From: Paulinella micropora
Taxonomy: Eukaryota; Cercozoa; Imbricatea; Euglyphida; Paulinellidae
Assembly (NCBI GenBank): GCA_019918135.1
Contig: WBZZ01005655.1
Location: 88,501 to 152,500 of the forward strand
Reading direction: 5' to 3'
DNA: 64,000 nt
Shown: one piece after another, positions 1 through 10,495 of the stretch
Layout of the letters: every line of letters begins with the position of its first letter
Position numbering within the stretch: position 1 is the first letter of the stretch
The notes under the pieces: generated by a model
Told to the model about the DNA's origin: nothing
Database searches by the model: none
What the model saw: the letters and a program-made list of their open reading frames with translations, nothing else
Translations under genes and position numbers: made by a program

Positions 1-281
1 TGGTTGACACTTGGCACACAATACTACTCTATCAGTTACAGTAGCAGGTGGTAGTGCTTATACAATAGTATCTATAGGCAGGGTTACAGTTTTACGTCAT
101 ATCGTCCCAACACGATTTAAATCCGCAAGCTGTATGTCAATCTAGTGTGGTTCCAAATCAATATTTACTAAAAAAAATGTTTATGTTCTTCCAATGCAGA
201 CAATACTGTGCGCCATCATTAACTGACACGTGATAGTCATTAAAAAAAAACCCCCCCGCTTTCGCGTAAGAGAGGGTCGAT
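1..281. other. left flank, non-coding
   Basis: AT-rich sequence with no convincing reading frame. A short A-run followed by a C-run (about 241-258) lies just outside the recombinase stop codon and may be in the terminal repeat of the adjacent retrotransposon. The matching repeat at the other end was not identified. Confidence 0.4.
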
Positions 282-1310
282 TTAGTTGATTACGTTGCCG
301 GTCTGTAAGACGCGTGTGATTGTTGGCTTGCTTTCCAAGCTTATGTCACGCAGGTATTTGTACACGCACGAACTTTTGTCTGACCACAGTCCTTGCCTTC
401 TTATTACGTAGATTCTCATTCCCAAACGAGCCGCTTCAGTCGCGGACCCGATTCTATTTGAATGGGATGCGTATATCGCTGGATCCAATCCAATTGCAGC
501 AACTTTCTTTTTCAAGAGACTTGATGGGGTGCCAGCACTCAGATGTCCCAATGCGTTGCCAGATAGCTTGAAGAAAAGAGGAGAGCTGTCGGTGAATGAA
601 TCCTTGAACGTGTCCTTTATGTATTTGAGGTATGCTCTGACCCACATGACAACGCAGAATGATTGGTTCCCTTGGCTGATAAAGACAAGCTTCTCGCCTT
701 CCGCGTTTTTCAATTTCTCGAACCTGAGTACCATGTACTCGCACGGGCTGTTCCCGATGATGGTATGGTGGAACATGATGTCCGATACCTTCAATGCTAC
801 AATGCTACTGACGCGCGCCATTGAGATCCACTGCAGTAATATTAACGTAGCATCTCTGCAGTCCCTCCATGTCACCAATGGTAATTGTAGTATCTTGAGC
901 AGGTCGTTCCTCAATAAGGGGTATTTCCCCTCTCTCCCCGGTACAGCTTCTGCTACCGCTCTCTGTTTGGCCAATTGCACTAGCAGACTCTCGGTCGGGT
1001 CGTTACTAGTGTGCAGTGCGTATTGGGATTTAATTGCAGCCAGGTGGCCAGTGATTGTTGACTGTGCATACCCACTCTCCGACATATATTTCAAATAGTG
1101 TGCAATCGTTTTGTCTGAGGCAGGAAAGAAGACACGCCCGTGCTGCACGCACCACTTGAGGAATTGCAGGAGGGAAGCTTTGTATGTTTCCATTGTGGTG
1201 TCTCTCCGGCCCGCTTGGCTTGCCCAGATCGCTATCTCGTCGTCATCTAGTATTGCTGTCCCTGCAGGGCGTAAAATTATTTTAATGAGTAAAATCAAAC
1301 AGCAATGCAA
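282..1310 (-). CDS. tyrosine recombinase (retrotransposon integrase)
   Basis: A 342-codon frame with the tyrosine recombinase fold. The first catalytic Arg is in an ARVSSIVAL segment near residue 165, the H-x-x-R box is SHSNRIGSAT near 283, and the nucleophile Tyr is in the VYKYLR segment near 318. The N-terminal part (residues 30-110) resembles the SAM-like core-binding domain of phage-type integrases. In DIRS-like elements this enzyme joins the circular cDNA intermediate to the genome. All four catalytic positions are present, so this frame could be functional. The start is uncertain, because the first residues are hydrophobic and the domain seems to begin near residue 25. Confidence 0.88.
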   Translation of the reverse strand: MHCCLILLIKIILRPAGTAILDDDEIAIWASQAGRRDTTMETYKASLLQFLKWCVQHGRVFFPASDKTIAHYLKYMSESGYAQSTITGHLAAIKSQYALHTSNDPTESLLVQLAKQRAVAEAVPGREGKYPLLRNDLLKILQLPLVTWRDCRDATLILLQWISMARVSSIVALKVSDIMFHHTIIGNSPCEYMVLRFEKLKNAEGEKLVFISQGNQSFCVVMWVRAYLKYIKDTFKDSFTDSSPLFFKLSGNALGHLSAGTPSSLLKKKVAAIGLDPAIYASHSNRIGSATEAARLGMRIYVIRRQGLWSDKSSCVYKYLRDISLESKPTITRVLQTGNVIN

Positions 1311-1512
1311 GCATGTGCCATGATGGTCTGTGCACGTGATATGGGTGTTTGTGCCACGTTGGAGCTAGAGTGTATGATGCGGGTGGCAGACTAAATGAAT
1401 CTCTTGCATGTTCTAGAATCTGTGGCCACCAAGGTCTGGCTGGCCAATGCGGAAGGACAAATGCAACCCTTTTGCGGGATTTCATGGCAAGAAGGACTGA
1501 CTGCCCTATTTG

Positions 1513-2301
1513 TCAGAAATTTGGTGCCCAAACGTCGCGGCCCTCTAGGCGCCAACGTATGATAAGCCTTCCCATGACATCTGGATGGACAGTCAGGTTT
1601 GTCAAGCCTGCGGTCAGCGCCTTGGAGTTTCTGTCTGCCCTCGTGTTGTTAGCTCTCTCGACCCAGCCCCAAAGTTTGTTTCGTATGTTGAGCTGTCCTG
1701 TATATACGTCGTCCACCATCTTGCAGAGACGTCTGAGGTGTGGTCGCTTGGACCCACCTTTTTGCAGGTCTATGACTGCGTTAGCTGAGTCGAACACAGT
1801 GAGGACTGTATTACGATTCTGAAGGATGGATCTGAAATGGAGAGGTATCACAGTCGCAGCCCAGAGCTCTCGTTCCGTCGACGAATTACCGATCAATTCA
1901 GATGGTAGAGGGATTGTTACGTCTTCTTCAAGCACATGGCCCCCAACCGCGAACTCGCCTGCATCCACCCTCAACTCGACGTCCTGTCGAGGTTGAAATA
2001 TTGCACGTCTGCATTTGGCCTGATCCCTCAGGATGTGAAGCCAGTACTGCAGTTCTTGGCTTAGTTCTGACCCGCTCTGTGTAGTGACGCTTCTCCTATC
2101 GATTCTGTTGGCTGCGTTGACAGTCACCATCATTTCTCGAGTCATCAGCTGTGCGTTGGAGAGCGCCAGCTTGAGACTGATCAACGAAGATGCAGTTGAG
2201 TGCAGTTGCTGGACCGAAGCCCCTTGTGCGGAATGCACGTCCGCCAGGAGCTGGAGGATAGACTTGAGTAGTCTTTCCCTCTTGTCGTTCGGCACTCCCA
2301 T
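1513..2301 (-). CDS. RNase H domain of the DIRS-type polyprotein (C-terminal half)
   Basis: 262 codons in the same frame as the RT just upstream. It opens with an RT-connection segment (PNDKRERLL) that normally follows the LGYVI motif directly. RNase H signatures follow in order: VDAGEFAVGGH (first Asp), STERELWA (Glu), TVFDSANAV (Asp) and a C-terminal NNTRADRNSKAL box. RNase H degrades the RNA strand during cDNA synthesis. It is divided from RT by one TAG codon at 2302-2304. The ATG right after the stop looks accidental, and I regard both frames as one original protein. Confidence 0.8.
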   Translation of the reverse strand: MGVPNDKRERLLKSILQLLADVHSAQGASVQQLHSTASSLISLKLALSNAQLMTREMMVTVNAANRIDRRSVTTQSGSELSQELQYWLHILRDQAKCRRAIFQPRQDVELRVDAGEFAVGGHVLEEDVTIPLPSELIGNSSTERELWAATVIPLHFRSILQNRNTVLTVFDSANAVIDLQKGGSKRPHLRRLCKMVDDVYTGQLNIRNKLWGWVERANNTRADRNSKALTAGLTNLTVHPDVMGRLIIRWRLEGRDVWAPNF

Positions 2302-3408
2302 CTACAAGTCCTTGCTGTTGATGACGTATCCCAAGTATTGTACCTCGTCCAAGGGTTCCCACTGCGTCTTCTCGGAAGTGGGAAGACCAAGGTAGGCAAA
2401 CAGCGTCTTGATGAACGTAGGTATGCCATCGTTGGTGCGTAGGAATTTGACAGCGAATAGGAAGTCGTCTGCATATTGCATGGATGGCAAGTTGAAGGTC
2501 CTTATCAGCTTCACGACGACCCTCATGATCTTCCCAAACCAAAACGGCGCAGAACAGAACCCATATAGTAGCGTCTTGTTCTGATAGGTTTTGCTCCTGT
2601 GTCTGAAGGCAGAGTATGGTGTACTTTTCCTAGCAAGCGGAATGGAATAAAACGCGCGTTGCAGATCCACCACGAACATCTTTGTGCCGCTGTCTCCGTC
2701 GAGTACCATCTGAATGTCTTTTTCCAGCGTCTCCATTGTGAAAGGAGCCTTGGCTTGGAAGGAATTACTGAACCGTTTGTCAGTGCACAGCTTCGTCTTC
2801 TTGACTCCCGCTGGGTCAGCCAGCACTTGGAGAGGCTCGATCATGATGCATTCCTCCCTCTTCACTTCTACCGCGTCTCCACGGGTAAGCATGTCGTCAA
2901 TTTGGTCGTCGACGAATGCAATGTTCTCGAAGTAACTTGGGTAGTTCATAAAATCGGTCGCTGGAGGCTCACGCTCAAATCTGAGTTCTACACCATATGC
3001 GAGCCATGATAGCACCACTGCGTCCGCCCCTATTGCCTTCCAGAACCCAAGCCTTGACTTGACTGCATGTGCAGGTTCCTTTGAGTCTGCGCACGGGTTG
3101 CATCTATTGTATGTCTCACCCATCGTCAAGATCTTCTGCTTGACCTCCTCTAACGAGCCCGAGCTATACTGTTCGACAGCTACTTGTGGTGTTGTCAAAA
3201 GCCAGGATACGTATGATACCTCCGCTGGTGTCGGCACTGTCTGCCTTGATGGGCAAAAATATGCCAGATGACCAATCTTCTTGCACCATACACACACCAT
3301 GTCCTGAGAGTAGTCTTTAAATACTTTTGACTTCGGTGCCTTGTGAGGGAGGAAGTCAGAAATCTTTCCTTGCAAGAGGACCCGTTGCTGTCTATCATAA
3401 CACAGCAA
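2302..3408 (-). CDS. reverse transcriptase of the DIRS-type element
   Basis: About 368 codons. A CCHC zinc knuckle (CVWCKKIGHLAYFC) lies near residue 40. RT motif A is MFVVDLQRAFYSIPL with its catalytic Asp, motif B is GFCSAPFWFGKIM, and motif C is MQYADDFLF with the YADD pair. Motif D and E-like segments run to LGYVINSKDL, where a TAG ends the frame. The first residues may not be the true start, since the upstream 1 kb has been interrupted by SINEs and AAT repeats. Both catalytic Asp motifs are intact. Confidence 0.87.
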   Translation of the reverse strand: MLCYDRQQRVLLQGKISDFLPHKAPKSKVFKDYSQDMVCVWCKKIGHLAYFCPSRQTVPTPAEVSYVSWLLTTPQVAVEQYSSGSLEEVKQKILTMGETYNRCNPCADSKEPAHAVKSRLGFWKAIGADAVVLSWLAYGVELRFEREPPATDFMNYPSYFENIAFVDDQIDDMLTRGDAVEVKREECIMIEPLQVLADPAGVKKTKLCTDKRFSNSFQAKAPFTMETLEKDIQMVLDGDSGTKMFVVDLQRAFYSIPLARKSTPYSAFRHRSKTYQNKTLLYGFCSAPFWFGKIMRVVVKLIRTFNLPSMQYADDFLFAVKFLRTNDGIPTFIKTLFAYLGLPTSEKTQWEPLDEVQYLGYVINSKDL

Positions 3409-3601
3409 GATCGCGAATCAGTACTATTAATAAATCACGCGATGAAGTATGAAAATAGAAGCGTTTGCCGGACGCAATAGTATTAATTCCATCGGGGCGT
3501 GATGCCGTGTGACAAGTACCATCTTTAAGGGAATCTAGTAAAATACCGGGGCGTGTTGCCGAACCAAATTTGAGAAAGAAAATAATAATAATAATAATAA
3601 T

Positions 3602-3868
3602 AGTGCTTCTCTGTCAATGGCTGATGCATTTCTGCACATGCGCCTCCATCGTCTCACCCGTGAGGGGAGTACGAAGAATTGACTATAAGCTCTAATGACA
3701 CCCCCGCAAGGGCAGTTCCAACACTTCCAGACGGGCCGGTATGTTCAATGAAAATACTGGTCCAGACGGATCGTTACGTTCAATGAAAATACTGGTGGCA
3801 CCGACGGGAATCGAACTGGCGACAGGGCCCAGATGGTAGAACTTGACCACTGGGCTATCACGGTGTCC
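3602..3868 (-). mobile_element. SINE-1 copy 1 (tRNA-derived SINE)
   Basis: Complete copy. Family structure on the sense strand: a tRNA-like head of about 75 nt with A box TAGCCCAGTGG and B box AGTTCGATTCC; an acceptor-stem 3' half (CGGTGCC) followed by ACCA; a ~36-nt unit around TTTTCATTGAACATACC present 1-3 times; a body; the GGAGGC box plus hairpin; and CACT(ATT)n. RNA polymerase III transcription is inferred from the A and B boxes. The SINE encodes no protein. This copy has two units. Confidence 0.9.
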
Positions 3869-3921
<53 letters not shown>

Positions 3922-3922
<1 letters not shown>

Positions 3923-4190
3923 GTGCTTCTCTGTCAATGGCTGATGCATTTCTGCACATGCGCCTCCATCGTCTCACCCGTGAGGGGAGTACGAAGAATT
4001 GACGATAAGCTCTAATGACACCCCCGCAAGGGCAGTTCCAACACTTCCAGACGGGCCGGTATGTTCAATGAAAATACTAGTCCAGAAATAGACCGGCATG
4101 TTCAATGAAAATACTGGTGGCACCGACGGGAATCGAACTGGCGACAGGGCCCAGATGGTAGAACTTGACCACTGGGCTATCACGGTGTCC
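3922..4190 (-). mobile_element. SINE-1 copy 2
   Basis: Complete, two 36-nt units. It is head-to-tail with copy 1 across an AAT array. Confidence 0.9.
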
Positions 4191-4233
<43 letters not shown>

Positions 4234-4391
4234 TAAACAAATGAAATAAATAAAATTTATTTAATGATATAACAAAACGAGCCTAAGTCAGTGACAGCGT
4301 GATGCGAGTCATGCGCGTGTTGCGCTGTGTAGTGCCTGTCATGCGCGTGAAGCGTCGTCTGACAATTTTACTTTCGATTGGCTGTAACAGC

Positions 4392-5651
4392 TCAGTTGCT
4401 AGAACGCTGTGGGCGCAGGCTCGGATTCAAAGTCCAGCAGTGCTCGGCGGTGTGGCCGCGTTTGTTGCAGTGAGTGCAAATGACGGCTGTACGTGCGGGC
4501 TGTGCGGTGTATGCGGTCTGCATGGCGGGCGCAAGCGTGATGATGCCTTGTGTAGGTTGAGCCACGTACTGGATTTGCGGCCCTGGTGATGCTCCTTGCT
4601 GAGGAGGCATGAAACAGGGGACACTTTGCCACGCCAGCGGTTGCTGCTGTTGGCCATGCTGCTGCTGGTTCTGCCCTTGCGCAGTGTTCGCGCCGTACGA
4701 ACCCTGAGGGCAGCTTCTCGCCCAGTGCTGGTTGGATCCGCAGATATTGCATGCCCCACTGTTCTGACGTCCACCACGTATACGCGGGTCGGTCGCCCTC
4801 GAGTTGGTCGTAGTAGGGCGAATCGGCTCCAGGTACGGGGCCACTTCGTCCGCAATCACTAGCTTTTTACCCACCAGTAGCATCTTGGCCTCGGCGTCTT
4901 CCACCTGTATTGGGTTTGGGCCACCCATATCCATAGCCAGTGTGGCCAGCGCGTTCGCCATAGAGATAGCGTCCGCCAACTTCTCGTTGTTTCGCACATA
5001 GGCGTTGCTATCCAGAATCTGCAAAATTATATTCGCCACGACGAAGTAACGGCGGTGTGATGGATTGTCGATCAGCTTCGAGTCGCGCTGGCTCGATTCC
5101 TGCTTGGTAGCTTGGATCATCCCCTGCACCTTGTCAGTCAGCCTCGCGAAGTCACCAGTGACCGCCCGCGTCTCCTCCCTAAGTGCGTTGCGCAGCATAT
5201 CTTCAATGCTTGCCATCGTACTTGCGTCCAGCCCAGTGGAGTGGTGGCCGCTGGTGTCGGTGCGATCGCGAGGTGGAATAGTGGCAGCAGTCGTCGTAGT
5301 CGTTGTCGTACCTTGCCCTATCACGGTCTGCTGCTGGTGTAGCGATGGTGCTCCAAATATGTTGACAGGGTTGAGTGGTGAAGCAGATGCAGATGGTGGG
5401 GTGTTACCAGTGCTTCCACCTGCTCCAGCACCGCTCGAGCCAGTCGCGGGAAGCACAGTGGCAGGCAGACTAGTACTCGATGTAGCAGCAAAAGTAGTTG
5501 AAGTAGTCACGTTTCCCCCACCGAATGCAGGGCCGCCTCCAGTGTTGCCGCTGCTGCTGCTGGCTGCGCTTGTCTTTTTGTCGTCATCACCTTGTTGAGC
5601 TCTGCGCTTCCTAGTAGGCCTTGTGGTCCTTTGTCCAGCTGCAGCTGACAT
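4392..5651 (-). CDS. gag-like protein with two CCHC zinc knuckles
   Basis: 419 codons from an ATG in a normal context. The N-terminal 130 residues are low complexity, rich in Ser, Thr, Gly and Ala. A helical middle (about 145-260) would be the multimerisation part. Two zinc knuckles follow: CNICGSNQHWARSC near 300 and CTHCNKRGHTAEHC near 393, with a Gln-rich stretch between them. It is the 5'-most frame of the tyrosine-recombinase element and probably binds and packages its RNA. It is intact, with no internal stop. Confidence 0.8.
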   Translation of the reverse strand: MSAAAGQRTTRPTRKRRAQQGDDDKKTSAASSSSGNTGGGPAFGGGNVTTSTTFAATSSTSLPATVLPATGSSGAGAGGSTGNTPPSASASPLNPVNIFGAPSLHQQQTVIGQGTTTTTTTAATIPPRDRTDTSGHHSTGLDASTMASIEDMLRNALREETRAVTGDFARLTDKVQGMIQATKQESSQRDSKLIDNPSHRRYFVVANIILQILDSNAYVRNNEKLADAISMANALATLAMDMGGPNPIQVEDAEAKMLLVGKKLVIADEVAPYLEPIRPTTTNSRATDPRIRGGRQNSGACNICGSNQHWARSCPQGSYGANTAQGQNQQQHGQQQQPLAWQSVPCFMPPQQGASPGPQIQYVAQPTQGIITLAPAMQTAYTAQPARTAVICTHCNKRGHTAEHCWTLNPSLRPQRSSN

Positions 5652-7626
5652 CTCGATTTCCTAAATTCAAAAAACAACAGTAAAATTTGCTCTAAGCATT
5701 TTTGTGCTAGAGCGAAAAATCAAATCTGAGGGTGAAGGGGTTGTATTTGTAATGTTTAAAATTTTGGAGCGGGGACAATAGTTCCCGCTCATATTGTTCC
5801 CGCTTAATTTATTACCGTAATTAACACTGCAGCGTTCACTTTTCAGTCTTCCTTACGGCCCACCCACTGATATTTGTGAAATGATGCTTTTTGAGCAACG
5901 GCAGTCGTTGAAAATAACTGGTTTTGCGTTCGAAAACTTTTGTCGCGTTCAAAACTTCCTGGAGTTTTGATACGGCTAAAGGGTTAAAGAGTTACATAAG
6001 CACAATAAAACAAGCATCAACATACCAGTTTGGTCGTAATGTTATGCATTTTAGGTATTTTTGGTGGTTTATCCATGATTCCATAAAGACTACAAACATT
6101 TTAGCCTGGTAACCAATCAAAAATCAACGCTAACCACAACTGTGAAAATACTGAAGCTCAAGTGCAAAGTTTCAGGTCATGATGCCTAAAATTGCTTGCT
6201 TATGGGGGTCATTGCGATTTTTTTTTCTCCCACATCCAGTGGTCAATTCCAAAACAAAGCTGAGCCCAATAGCCTGCATCGAGAAGTCATAGCAGGATAA
6301 TGAAAGGTCAGATAAATCAGGATGGGTTGCCTGAAAATGATCCTTTTCGCCAGTTCATTTTTGACAAATTGATCTATCACTCGCATGCTTACACAGGACA
6401 TTACAAAAACCGACAAATTTTGAGTTCACTTCTTGCATCTCTATTAGCGATCTAGCAATTCACAACTTTAGGCAGATACTCCAGATATCTTCCTTGAAAC
6501 GCTCGCAAGAGTTAAAACAGACTGATTTTGAATCTACCCTACCTACCACTGGAGACATGTTTTGAAACCGAAAATTGACCAGTAGCCATAAGTGTGCAAA
6601 CAGCGTCCACCATGCACCTGACTTACCAACATTTGCCTTTCACTATAAAGAAATCATCTATCAAATCCCCATCACCACTATTGAAAAATGCCTAAAATTT
6701 GCCCGGATGCCTAAAATTACGAACAAACCTGGTGACATGACATAACATAACATAACATAACATAACACAACACAACACAACATAACATAGCATAACATAA
6801 CACATAACGCAACATAAACAGAACATAAACATAACATAAACATAACATTCACATACGCATACACATACGCATACACACATTACATAATTTTACATTATCT
6901 TACCATGGTACATTACATGACATTACATTACATTACATTACATAGCAAGCATAACATAACACAACACAACACAACATAACATAACATAACATAACATGAC
7001 ACTGAATTTTTCTCTTGTTTTTTTTTTTCACTTGTCTGAAAACGCAGTGTCACGTCTCGTGATGCTCTGTTTGTGTGGTAGTGCGCCTGGGCGGAGCGGT
7101 CATGTTGCAGCAGGTAGAAAGGTCGGTCTGCAATCTTTTCCCAGTATTCTTCCTGTCTCCTGCGCTTGATACACGTCCGTGTTTAGTCACACGACCTAAG
7201 GTTGAAGGCTTTTCCGATATGGCTCTCTTGCCACCTTGCTCAATCTACGGTATTTTTTTGTACTTCTTCGATTATGGTGCTCCATGTGCCAAACTCTTTT
7301 TGTGTATATATAGTTTGCGCTGCCTGCTCGTGGCACAAAGGCCTTGATGTATGGGCAAACCGAACTGTTAGCACCTGGAAAGGCCGCGAGCGTTTACGTG
7401 GCAGATCGCTGAGTTACTCTTCCTCTTGTTTGTTGCACTCTCAGTCTTTCTTCCCTTCTTCTTTGGATTTCCTTGGGCGCGCGCTCTCGACAGACCGTAC
7501 CCAGCGTGGTCTATCGTCCATGCCTCCTGGGAAAGCTGCGTTCGTTTCCAACCACTTCAAATTGGTCTGCTCTGTTTCATCCTTCATGTCTTCGCTCATA
7601 TGTGTTTGTTTGGCTTACTGTCCTAG
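5652..7626. other. AT-rich intergenic region and presumed 5' part of the helicase gene
   Basis: No confident gene. Near 5768-5808, GCGGGAAC is repeated and GGGGACAATA faces TATTGTTCCC, so a small hairpin can form; this could be the outer end of the retrotransposon. From 7050 on, base composition becomes more GC-rich. The start codon and mitochondrial targeting exon(s) of the Twinkle gene should lie here or further upstream, but I could not choose among short open stretches. Confidence 0.4.
6734..7000. repeat. ACATA-type degenerate microsatellite
   Basis: Runs of CATAA and CACAA pentamers, then a CATACG-like stretch and CATTA runs, then CATAA again. Poly-Tyr/Cys frames across it are artefacts. 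Confidence 0.9.
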
Positions 7627-10400
7627 CCTGCCGCGGTCGTCGAGTCCTATCTAGACCGCAAAAAGTTGGAGTTCCGACAACAGGTTTCTTGCGATCCCCC
7701 TGTGTGCTGCCACACCTGCCAGCCACCGCAGGGCGACAAGTTGGTGGTCATGATATGCCCCATGTGCCACGACACCAAGCGGCAGTACTCAAACTACTGG
7801 AAGCTCTCGGTGTGGAAGGATAGTGGCTCATTCAATTGTTTGCGCTGCGGCAGCAAAGGGAGCTGGTCAGATGCACAAAAGTAGCCTTGATCGCGGCTTG
7901 CCGTGCATTGTATTATATACGTATAGGTATGACCTCAAGACCAGGTTAGGGGACTTGCCTGCGCAGTTGGAGAGTGCGGCGCCAGCCACCTCCGGACAGG
8001 CCGACTCCGAAGTCAAACCCGTACAGGTACAGTCTGTTTGTGCTTGCTTTCGCTGAAACAGGCAAGCGAATAGTGAATGGTGGTCATCAATTGGAAATAT
8101 AGCGCGTTCATGACTCGTCTTGTGCACGTTGTAGGTACCTTCGCCAGCAGAGGCGCAACAGTACGTCAGAAATCTTGAAAGTGCGTACGCAGACCCTTTC
8201 GTAGCTTGATAGTGAACCGATGTTCGTCTTGTCCGCCTGCCTTGGTTTGTGTCACGAACGTTCTTTTTGCTGGGTAAGAAAATGCATTACATGCCTGGTA
8301 GCGCATCCACGCGCAGTGGAATTGCTGGCGTGGCTGACGGGGTCCGATGCAGAGCAAGGGCAACGTGGCCTCAGCCTCCACGTCCTGAACAAGTACGGCG
8401 TCGGCCTCATGGTTCTTTCAAGCCCCTTAGCCCTTCTGCTGCCTCCTTGATTCTTTCTCGTACGGCCGGATCGCTTCTATCGGCCAGGTTGTTTCACGCT
8501 GTTGAATGCATCTTGGCATGTGACAGGAGATGGACATAACCGATTTTCGCTCTGAAGAGCGGCTTATGCACAAGAAGCAGCTCTGTGTTACCTTCCCGTG
8601 GACAACAAACCAGCAACCGTCGGCCCACTACTTGAGAAAGACTCATGTCATCTAGATGTTTTTGTGTGGTATTGTGTAGAAAGCATGAGGGGGAGCTGCC
8701 GTACAAGGTGCTACGTGTGAAGGCCAGACCGATGCTGCTGAAACATCAGCAGAGGTAGCACCTGCGCCACGGACTGTGCTTACCGTCGGGCATGATGGTT
8801 GCACAGGCTGCTACCGAAAGGGGGCGGTTGGGGCTGGTTCGGGTGGCACACGGTGCCGCCGGAAGCGACGGCGGTGGTGCTAACAGAAGGCGAGTTCGAC
8901 GCGATGGCGGTCCACCAGGCCACTGGCCTCCCAGCAATCTCCCTTCCCAACGGTTACACTCGCCCTGTAATCGGTAGGGCAAGACGGGCTACGGCCTTGG
9001 GGCTTGGGTGTGCTGCAGGTGCGTCGTCTTTGCCCGTGGACTTGTTGCCCGCGCTCGAGCGATTCAACAAGGTAGTCGGCTAGCAGGAAAATGCGAAATC
9101 TTACTGTGTTGGACCTTGTTTAGATCTATCTCTTCATGGACGATGATGCTCCTGGTATTATTTATTTGCACATCCTTCAAGAACTGCTGTCGAAAGTCTC
9201 GCTATATTCGTTTGTCGTACACTCTGGGCTAATGGCTGAGAGTTGAGCAGCATATTTACATTAGGCCAGGCGGGGGCGGAGCAGTTTGCTCGCAAGTTAG
9301 GCCTGGCGCGCTGCCGAAGGGTGCTCTATCCCCCTTGACAGCCATTGTTTCTGTGGACCCATGCCGCTTTTTCTTCCTCTGCACCTGCCTCCCCTTGCTG
9401 CGCAATTTTGTCTCCTTTGCAACCCTGCTTCTGTGCTTGCACTCGTCTTGCCTCTTTCCCTTATGCCTTTACTTGCCAATATCTTTCCTGCAACTGCCGT
9501 CCTGCATCCCTCCGTCCGCGCCTCTCCTGGCCTACCCTATGTTTTCCTTAATCAGCGTGCCTGGCTTCACCTTTCTCTTCTTGTTCTTGCATCTGCCCAC
9601 ACAATCGGCTATGGTATTGGAGCATTGGCATAACCTCCTCTTGCTGTCATACTGGTTTGACCTTGATGCTATCGATATCCATATCATTGTGCGGAATACG
9701 CATTATGGTGTGCACGGTTATCTGTGGTCTGGCTTTACGTCGCTGCAGGTACAAAGCAGAGGCGGCCAACTGCTCGGTAAGAAGGAATAGGCTGGCATCG
9801 GCAAGACGCGGCTGAGCAACCTGAATGGTGCTGGCAGGCCCCAAAGACGCGAATGAGTGCCTTTTACAAGGCGTGGATATATTGCGCCTTATCGAGCAGG
9901 CTAAACACATACCGCACGATCAGGTTAAAGATGTCGCCATCCCTACTCCATTGAAAACGCTTTTGCACATTGTAATTGCGCACTCGGTGTCGTCTACTGT
10001 TCAGGTTCAAACTTTCGCAGACATTCGTGCGGAGGTAAATAATCTCTGCTCATTCCAATCGCACGTGGTTGGCTGCCATGACATGTGTGGCCTGCTGCTC
10101 CATCCCGTCTGCTCTCGTGCCGGCTTTCTTTTCTTTTCCTTGCTTGTCCGTTCCATCTCTGCTGACATTTTCCCGTCAACACTAGTCCGCTCCTTCTCTC
10201 TTTCTAAAGCTGTTTCTTTTCTTTCCTTTCCTGGCTGTCCCTTTGCTATCTTCTCCTGTCTCTCATGCCGCATGGACTGTTTGTCGTGCTGATGGGCTGG
10301 TGCGCGGTGGGATGGCAGGTGCTTCGCCTGCTGGTCGATCCGCAGGGCAAGCAAGGCCTGCAGATGCCCTCCTTCCCATCTTTGAACCACATCCTCAAAG
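7627..10400 (+). CDS. TWNK: Twinkle mitochondrial DNA helicase/primase, exons 1-14 (primase half)
   Basis: Exons: 7627-7865, 7927-8026, 8135-8180, 8317-8411, 8527-8618, 8680-8754, 8807-8952, 9019-9071, 9124-9154, 9265-9320, 9749-9776, 9838-9923, 10005-10034, 10319-10400. All have GT-AG borders and join in phase (386 residues plus 1 nt). A zinc-binding primase domain comes first, with CxxC pairs in VCCHTC, ICPMC and FNCLRC (residues about 25-80). The TOPRIM domain has EGEFDAMAVHQATGLPAISL (about 245) and IYLFMDDDAPG (about 283). The helicase linker ends in FPSLNHILKG. Twinkle unwinds mitochondrial DNA at the replication fork. Animal Twinkle has lost the zinc cysteines; they are kept here, so primase activity is possible. 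The 28-nt exon at 9749 and the donor at 8411 are the least certain. An in-frame TAG at 7624-7626 requires an upstream exon. Confidence 0.92.
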
Positions 10401-10451
10401 GTCTATCCTGCTCCTCAACACTACATCCTCAACGACTGCAATATTACTATA

Positions 10452-10453
<2 letters not shown>

Positions 10454-10493
<40 letters not shown>

Positions 10494-10495
10494 GT
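10454..10495. repeat. ATT array at the left edge of the intron repeat block
   Basis: The first ATT run after the 5' splice site. It is probably part of the original microsatellite that received the insertions. Confidence 0.85.

Larger units (their letters stand above)
3582..4233. repeat. nested AAT microsatellite locus inside the DIRS element
   Basis: AAT arrays at about 3582-3601, 3869-3921 and 4191-4233 separate two SINE-1 copies. Both outer arrays are in the same phase, as expected if one original array took up successive insertions. Confidence 0.85.
282..5651 (-). mobile_element. DIRS/Ngaro-type tyrosine-recombinase retrotransposon
   Basis: Minus-strand element with the order gag-like, reverse transcriptase, RNase H, tyrosine recombinase. 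This order without overlap of RT and recombinase is closer to Ngaro/PAT-like than to DIRS1-like elements. Tyrosine-recombinase retrotransposons integrate a circular cDNA by site-specific recombination and so need no integrase or target duplication. The coordinates cover the coding span only, because the split or inverted terminal repeats were not found. The copy is damaged: a TAG splits RT from RNase H, and two SINE-1 copies with AAT arrays sit between the gag-like and RT frames (3582-4233). It lies upstream of the Twinkle exons on the opposite strand. Confidence 0.85.

Noticed and set aside
2302-2304. Genome-wide reassignment of TAG to glutamine
   Set aside because: A single site does not support it; the Twinkle exons use no internal TAG, and the G-cluster has TGA and TAA breaks too.
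8619-8683. Alternative donor at 8647 and acceptor at 8683 in the Twinkle gene
   Set aside because: It would leave a 37-nt intron and an extra, poorly conserved insertion. The 8619-8679 intron (61 nt) keeps phase and gives a better join.
9335-9790. 151-codon plus-strand frame as a separate gene
   Set aside because: It lies across an intron and a small exon of the Twinkle gene in the wrong frame, with low-complexity hydrophobic content.
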